From Pterois miles (Eukaryota > Chordata > Actinopteri > Perciformes > Scorpaenidae): a DNA stretch of 64,000 bases. A program made the position numbers and the translations under genes. Shown here one piece after another: positions 58,211-64,000 of this stretch (its first letter is position 1; each line of letters begins with the position of its first letter). The notes beneath the pieces were generated by a model. That model saw only the letters and a program-made list of their open reading frames with translations. It searched no databases and was not told the DNA's origin. The stretch spans positions 485,001 to 549,000 of the forward strand of contig CAMQGK010000001.1 of NCBI GenBank assembly GCA_947000775.1, written 5' to 3'.

Positions 58211-59993
58211 AATAAGTCAAGTGAGTGTGGAAGTAAGCCTGGTCTTAACCCAGTTCTTCTGTGGAAAATCCCTGAGTTCATCCACCATAACTTCCACCTT
58301 TCCTATAGTTTGTTGCTCTTTATATTACTATGACTGTGTGTTAATAGCCGAATAGCTGCCGTATGAATATTCTCACCTGCATGCTAACAGATGCTCCTTT
58401 ATTTTTATCTGTGAAATACTCTCCCTTCTTATTAATGGTCTCACCACCATCATACATGCCTGCTACATGTTGTCAGGGTGTCTGTATGTGTCACTTAACA
58501 ACACATTTAACACCTCTGCTTTTATTTTGGAACTTCTTTGCTGCAGAAGTTGCTTTTTCATGTCAGTATAGATGTATTTCTGGCCACCTGGCAAACTCCT
58601 ATATTGTTTCTCTTAAATTCAGTTTTTGGTGGAGGAAGTATGTGGCTTTTAGATAAATGCTCCTCTGTGTTGCCCAGCTAGTCGATGACTTTGTCTGTCT
58701 GCTCTATTTGATGCTGAGTAGGTAGGGTGCAGAGCTTTTAGTTAGGATGCTGTGGGCATTTAAAAGCCAGAGAAGTGGTGTAATGAAAGACACTATTGAG
58801 TTGCATTATGGGAATTGGAGGATTCACTGTTTTTAGGAGCTTGACTCATAGAAGGGACCAAAAGTGGTGATATCTCAGCCTCTGCTTCTTCGATTTTGAC
58901 TCTTCTTTTTTTAAAATCTGTCTCTCCAGCTGATTAGTCTGTTGGATGGGACACAAAACACTTTCTACCCAGAAGGCCAGAGTTTGCACCGTGTGTGAAA
59001 CCAACAATGTGTAGTGTTTATGGGTTTCACTTTTGAAACATAGCTATTTTTAGCCAGAAAACAATGATTTTCTGCAAAGCTGCCTTTGTTACCTAAACCT
59101 AAAGATGTTGTGGTTATTTGGTGTAAACCAAACTGTTTGTGGTTGGTACTTAAACCTGAAGTTGTAGGGTTTTTACTAAACCTGTTTGGTTACCTAGAGC
59201 TTGTATTTGTTACCCAAACTCAAAGAAGTTGTGGTTTTTTACCTAAATCTGTGTTTGTTACCTAAACCTGAAGAAGTTGTAGTTTTGTTGCTTAAACCTA
59301 ATAGTTTTTTTTTTGTTACCTAAATCTAAAGAAGCCTTTCTGTTTGTGTTCAGAAAGTGACATTTTATTTGCTTTTGCAACATGTTAGAACGTGTTGCTT
59401 TTAAGTTAGTAGGTCCCTACTGAACCACATCTATGGTGTTTACAGCGACCGATAACACCTATTTAATGTCCCAATCAACAGTGGAAGTAGGTGGTCTCTC
59501 ACAAGTCCTAATTTTATGGAAGTGCAGTAATAAATCACCTCGTTCCACCTTCAAATGATTAATAGGTTAATAGACATAACTTGTTATGTTAAAGGTTTAA
59601 CGGTGCTGATGGTCACATTTGGAATCTCAAGTGCCTCTTTGTTAATTGTAGGGTCAGTAACTCGCCTTACACGCTGCAGCATCTCATCAGCAATGGTGTA
59701 AATTACATGAAAGTGTTGTGAAAACTGGCATAAATGACTTATTGGCTGTTTGATTCAGTGAGTGCTTGTGGTGCATTGTCATCACTGACTGGCGGTCATA
59801 GTTCAGCCTTCATCGCTAGCCTACCACATGGATAGACCCCCCATTACTGTTGTTATTAGGATAAAGAGTCGATGTAGGCCAAGAGAGGGGAAACCTTCTG
59901 ATCCGCAGCAGCAGTGATTCACCTGTTTATTCCAAGGAGAGCCTCTAGCAGATGATTGAAGTGTAATATGCTCAAACGCTGAAGCTCAGCATC

Positions 59994-59995
<2 letters not shown>
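58211..59995. other. manea-fut9 spacer
   Basis: No gene is recognisable. The only clear structure is the degenerate minisatellite at 59083-59335. The rest is AT-rich and unique-looking. Confidence 0.5.
59083..59335 (+). repeat. degenerate minisatellite of about 48-bp units
   Basis: Five to six imperfect units are built on TTTGTTACCTAAACCTAAAG followed by AAGTTGTGGTTTTT. Clear unit starts are at about 59083, 59206, 59246 and 59306. Units vary in length and sequence, so the array is old. Confidence 0.75.

Positions 59996-60032
<37 letters not shown>
59996..60032. repeat. CA dinucleotide microsatellite
   Basis: About 18 uninterrupted CA units lie upstream of the putative fut9 leader exon. Confidence 0.97.
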
Positions 60033-60034
<2 letters not shown>

Positions 60035-60173
60035 GAGCTCCGCCACAGCCTGCAGCTGCATTGACGGTAAACAGAGCAAGGTAGCGCATGGGCAGCCAGC
60101 AGGGAATTATTCCACATCGCATCACATCACCGAGCATCCATGGCGTCCTCACACACCGAGCCATGAATTTAGT

Positions 60174-60509
60174 GTGCAGGCTGACGGGGTAGCCGCCAAT
60201 TCTTGTTTTTTTTTTTCCTTTTTTTATTTGCAGCCATCATTCTTTGCGTCGGTGTGCAGCAGCAGCAGCAGCGGGGAAGATTCAGCGCACATTGCTCCAG
60301 TTTGGTATCATTTTTCTGGATCAAGACGATGGATGTGGGCTCGTCCGGATCTATTCCTGCAAATACGGCGGACGGGCGCGATTTTTTATTCCAAACGCAT
60401 CCGCATCTTCCGTATGTTGCAAGGTGTCTTTGAAAAAAAAAATTAAAGGGTACGGACCTCTGGAGGAAATGAGAAGAAGGGTCTATTTTGACTCACGCCT
60501 GTCGAGATG
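60174..60509 (+). promoter_or_regulatory. fut9: putative fut9 CpG-rich promoter and non-coding 5' exon
   Basis: The CpG-rich sequence includes a GCA/CAG cluster (about 60257-60272) and GGCGGACGGGCGCG (about 60368). It ends in a strong donor, GAGATG|GTGAGT, at 60509/60510. The fut9 coding exon has an acceptor at 62746-62747, eight bases before its ATG, so a spliced leader is required and this is the best-placed donor. The 5' limit of the exon is unknown. Confidence 0.45.
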
Positions 60510-62747
60510 GTGAGTGAAATGCATGGTTGTTATTATCCGTTTTTCCTGCACCCCATGGATGAGCAGCGGTACCTGGGTTTGACGGCGAAATCCTCGCCAG
60601 CTAATTAGAGATGATCTCTCCTGACCGGCGCGTCCCCCTTTTCCTCGGAGTGTTTATTTCTACTCATTTATTACATCTCCAAATTCATTTTAGACTTAAG
60701 TGCAATATAAATGTGTTTCATCCAGTGAATGAAATCTTACATTGCGCTCGCAGCTGTGTTTGCATCGCGCACACTGTAGGCTACATTTTCAGCAGCATCC
60801 TCCACGCTATTATTTATATTCTGCGCGTTTTTGGTGCGCAAAAGGGTGCGTGAAAACATTTCAGCGAATCTGTCTTAATATTCCCATCAACTTCGATGCA
60901 GTGTCACGCCTAAAAGACAACCATTTTAAACAGCGGCTCCACTATAGCATTAAAAAATGACCTTCAGTGCTCGGTGGCTGGAAATGAATCCTCACCTGGG
61001 ATGGAGTGTCCTTTTACAATCTACGGTCTTTCACGGGGAAATTATAGTGGGAAATGTGATTTTGCAGGACTGGAGCGCGCCCCTTTTGCTCTTTTAGCTT
61101 ACCTGTTATTAAAACCACTTCAGGGATTTGATGCATCTCTCTGAGTGATGATGATGATGATGATGATGCTACCAAAATCTGTGCTTGCTTTTTTTTCTGC
61201 CTCTCTCCAGTCATTTTGTAGCCTCGCTGCAGACTACTCACCCATGCGGTGCTCTTTCCGTGTCCCAAATACATCACAGTGCATTTGACAAAACCCCCAC
61301 TTGTGGTATTTAAAACATGAATGCATGCTTGAGCTGCACACGTCTCACTCAGGTCTCATACATGGAAAGGAAAGAGGAAAATAACGACTGTGTGAGAGCC
61401 ATATTAACCCTCTCTTATGCTCTGACCTCAGCACCATCCATCACCATGGAGACACTATAACTTTACCACACACTACATATTTAATTGGATTTTGATCTCT
61501 GCACACTTCAGCCTGTCTGAATCTTAATACGTACATGAAGGTATGCATGTGCTGTTTCCTCTGTAAAGAGCTTATCACTGCTGCCCACTAAAAACACGTT
61601 ACAGCCCTTTAAGAGGATTTGCCTACATGGGAATGTATTGATACCGCAAGCCTTTAAAAGGAATACTCTCATCTGGCTCCGGCTCATGTGGCCTTTGGGT
61701 GCAGATCAGTAGTCACAGATGGGAGAGATGAAGGGATGCTGCCATACGTAAGGCCAATATCATTCCCTGTATGTCATATTGGACAGATGATGTAAGGGGA
61801 ATCAATGTTTAAGCTTGTGTTATTGATTTAAATCTGCTTCAGTGATGTGTGGAATAAGGTCTATTTGTTGTATGGCCTTTTTATGCAACATGCAGGTGTG
61901 TGAGGGTCGGGGGTCTTTCGGGGGTCTTTCTACTCTCCTCAGCCTTAAGATGGCAGCATTCTCTTATAATATGCCAAGAACTAATAACAGCTGGGAGCTT
62001 ACATCCATGCTTAACTAACAGATTTGAACTAACATCCATGATTAACATGGCGATATTGCAATAACCTGTGTTTTCATTTCATTTTCCAGCTAATTTAAAA
62101 GATCTGTTTGATATCTCTGCATGGTTTTTTTTTTCCTGTGCTGATGTTCAGTCTCCTAATTGATTCTCTTTCTCTGCTCACGTAAAGGAGGCGTCATTAA
62201 GAAGACCTGTACGTTCAAGATCAAACGCACCTCATTAGATCTTTAAGGATCATTGTTAATCTGCGTAAGAAGAGCAAAGGGGCATCTCATAGCTGCTGAC
62301 CTGCAGGTTTTTTTTTTTTTTTTTTGTTCTATGAGCACTGAATCACAAAGCAGATTGATCCCACCGTCGAACCAATGTAGGAACTGCTCCCTCCGATTCA
62401 CACAACTCTTGCTTGGATTTCAGCATTCAGTCAAATCCACCAGGTTTGTATTATAGTGAGCCTGAGGAGGCAACACATTTCCCTTAATGAGTATTGATCT
62501 AAAGTAGTGGGTGCCTTACGCACGGCAGGGTGCAGCACACTCATAATTACAGCAAGAATAGGAACACTATGTCCACATACAGATGCTCACAAGCCAACTG
62601 TATTTACAAGTGCTGTTACAAATCAATGACCCAGTATTAAAGGCATCATAAACAAATGGTGGTAATGTGCAATACTTGTGTATGGACAGGTGATAAATCA
62701 GGATGTCGTATCCTGTTGACTTCATTCTGGCTCTTTCTTGTTTCCAG
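60510..62747 (+). other. fut9: fut9 5' UTR intron
   Basis: The 2.2-kb intron has no coding sequence or named repeat apart from a GAT microsatellite at 61146-61168 and T-runs at 62125-62134 and 62308-62325. The region 61.3-62.2 kb looks unique and could hold regulatory sequence. Confidence 0.5.
61146..61168. repeat. TGA/GAT trinucleotide microsatellite
   Basis: There are about seven perfect TGA units in the fut9 5' intron. Confidence 0.95.
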
Positions 62748-62755
62748 GACAGAGT

Positions 62756-63838
62756 ATGCCATCTGCACCTTTTCACAGAATCCTACGACCCCTTCTGCTC
62801 GGCACTTTCATACTGGGATGCTTTGTGACTCTGTTTTTGATGTATTTTAAACCATCCACCAGCTGGTTAACAGGTCCCGTAGAGTCCACGGTATCCACAG
62901 ACCGGGTCAAGAACCTCTTTTCCACCAAGAGTGACAAAAACGTGACCACCGTGCTGATCTGGCTCTGGCCCTTCGGACAAACCTACGACCTGGGCGTGTG
63001 CAGCTCCCTCTTCAACATCGAGGGCTGCTTCATCACAGCCGACAGGAACCTCTACAACAAGTCGGATGGCGTCGTCATCCATCACCGAGACATCTGCACT
63101 GACCTGTCCAACCTGCCGCCGCTCCAGCGACCATCCTTCCAGAAGTGGATATGGATGAACTTGGAGTCGCCGTCGCACTCTTCCCAACTGCCCGGGATCG
63201 AGAACCTGTTCAATCTGACTCTCAATTATCGTCAGGATGCTGACATTGAAGTGCCTTATGGGTCCATCGTAGCAGCGGAGGGCGAGGAGGACTTTGTCCC
63301 GCCTAGCAAAAACAAGCTGATCTGCTGGATTGTGAGCAACTGGAACCAGGACCATGTGCGGGTGAAATACTACAATGAGCTGTACAAGCACATTGAGGTT
63401 CACGCATACGGACAAGCCTTCGGGGAGTACATCTCGGACCAAGACTACTTCCCCACCATCGCCAGCTGCAAGTTCTACCTGGCTTTTGAGAACTCCATCC
63501 ACAAGGACTACATCACTGAGAAACTGTACAACCCGCTCTCTGTGGGGACGGTGCCGGTGGTTCTGGGCCCGCCCCGGCAGAACTACGAGAACTTTATCCA
63601 GGGAGACGCCTTCATCCACGTGGACGACTTCACCTCGCCCAAGGAGCTGGCTGATTACCTGCTGCTCTTGGACAAGAACGAGGAAATGTACCTCAGGTAC
63701 TTTGAGTGGAGACGGCACTTTAAAGTGAAGAAGGCCTATTTCTGGGCAGAGCACACATGCCTGGCTTGTGATTACCTGCGGAGGCACAAAGAGTACAAGG
63801 CATTCAATAACCTTGACAAGTGGTACTGGGGCGGATAG
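62756..63838 (+). CDS. fut9: alpha-1,3-fucosyltransferase 9
   Basis: A single coding exon gives 360 aa, against 359 in mammals. This Golgi type II membrane enzyme of family GT10 transfers fucose from GDP-fucose in alpha-1,3 linkage to the GlcNAc of N-acetyllactosamine, making Lewis X, notably in neural tissue. The start is the ATG at 62756, nine bases after the acceptor AG; it gives MPSAPFHRILRPLL, which aligns with the family N-terminus. The open frame upstream is intron. A membrane anchor covers residues 10-31. Conserved blocks are LIWLWPFGQTYDL, VIHHRDI, FQKWIWMNLESP, the GDP-fucose-binding region KFYLAFENSIHKDYITEKLY and VPVVLGPPRQNYENF, and the C-terminal CLACDYLRRHKEY. N-glycosylation sequons are NVT, NKS and NLT. 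It follows manea in the same orientation, as in human 6q16. Strong GC bias creates a 306-codon antisense open frame that is not a gene. Confidence 0.97.
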   Translation: MPSAPFHRILRPLLLGTFILGCFVTLFLMYFKPSTSWLTGPVESTVSTDRVKNLFSTKSDKNVTTVLIWLWPFGQTYDLGVCSSLFNIEGCFITADRNLYNKSDGVVIHHRDICTDLSNLPPLQRPSFQKWIWMNLESPSHSSQLPGIENLFNLTLNYRQDADIEVPYGSIVAAEGEEDFVPPSKNKLICWIVSNWNQDHVRVKYYNELYKHIEVHAYGQAFGEYISDQDYFPTIASCKFYLAFENSIHKDYITEKLYNPLSVGTVPVVLGPPRQNYENFIQGDAFIHVDDFTSPKELADYLLLLDKNEEMYLRYFEWRRHFKVKKAYFWAEHTCLACDYLRRHKEYKAFNNLDKWYWGG

Positions 63839-64000
63839 TGCTTTGAAGGGCTATGCAGTGCTTGTGTTGTTAAAGGCAGCGCTTTAAGATTTTTGTCCTT
63901 TGCTAACATGGAGGTTCGTTAGTGTTGTGTCCAGAACTCCCAGATGATGTTTTTCTATTGTGCCCTAGTGAGACATCCATCTTGTTTTACTTTATTTGCA
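63839..64000 (+). other. fut9: start of fut9 3' UTR
   Basis: This is non-coding sequence after the fut9 stop, cut by the window edge. No polyadenylation signal is seen. Confidence 0.7.

Noticed and set aside
62738..62755. Start of fut9 at the first codon of the open frame (62738)
   Set aside because: That codon is TTG and lies in the polypyrimidine tract before the acceptor AG at 62746-62747; the ATG at 62756 matches the family N-terminus.
62867..63787. 306-codon open frame on the minus strand
   Set aside because: It is exactly antisense to the fut9 coding exon and results from its GC-rich third positions; it matches no known family I recognise and has no splice or promoter context.
1..64000. 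CRISPR array, operon, phage or plasmid features
   Set aside because: No regularly spaced repeats, ribosome-binding sites or prokaryotic gene arrays are present; all supported genes are spliced vertebrate genes.

Overview
The window is vertebrate nuclear DNA, almost certainly from a spiny-rayed (percomorph) teleost fish. Genes have many small exons with GT/AG introns. Their predicted products match vertebrate families along their length, and the spaces between them are filled with fish-type LINE and tRNA-derived SINE copies and short hAT-like and Tc1-like elements. I see no operon, CRISPR array, prophage or other bacterial feature. The species cannot be named from the sequence alone.

Layout from left to right: (1) the last two coding exons of lclat1 (+, 1465-3095; earlier exons lie left of the window); (2) ypel5 (-, two coding exons, 9166-9643, with a probable CpG-rich leader exon near 11.0-11.2 kb); (3) a repeat-rich spacer at 11.5-15.0 kb; (4) plb1 (+, 43 coding exons, 15047-31896, 1093 codons), a membrane-anchored phospholipase B with one degenerate and two catalytic lipase repeats; (5) ppp1cb (+, 8 coding exons, 33844-49605, 327 codons), the catalytic beta subunit of protein phosphatase 1; (6) manea (+, 4 coding exons, 53369-56995, 441 codons), the Golgi endo-alpha-1,2-mannosidase; (7) fut9 (+, single coding exon 62756-63838, 360 codons), an alpha-1,3-fucosyltransferase, with a likely non-coding 5' exon ending at 60509.

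The genes are not one pathway. Two act on lipids (lclat1 remodels cardiolipin and phosphatidylinositol, plb1 hydrolyses phospholipid and retinyl esters). Two act on Golgi glycans (manea trims glucosylated mannose, fut9 adds the Lewis X fucose). In human, lclat1, ypel5, plb1 and ppp1cb belong to 2p23, while manea and fut9 are neighbours at 6q16, so the window joins two blocks that are apart in mammals.

I found no undescribed enzymatic or defence system. The more notable signals are the exon-level history of the plb1 repeats, including a repeat that has lost every catalytic element while keeping its exon phases; a SINE family that shares its 3' tail with a LINE present in the same window; several hAT-like elements with readable 8-bp target duplications, one ending 37 bp before a ppp1cb exon; a duplicated splice acceptor in lclat1; and a stretch in plb1 that looks like bad sequence rather than biology. 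Exon boundaries were assigned by eye from reading frame, phase and splice consensus; no transcript data were available.
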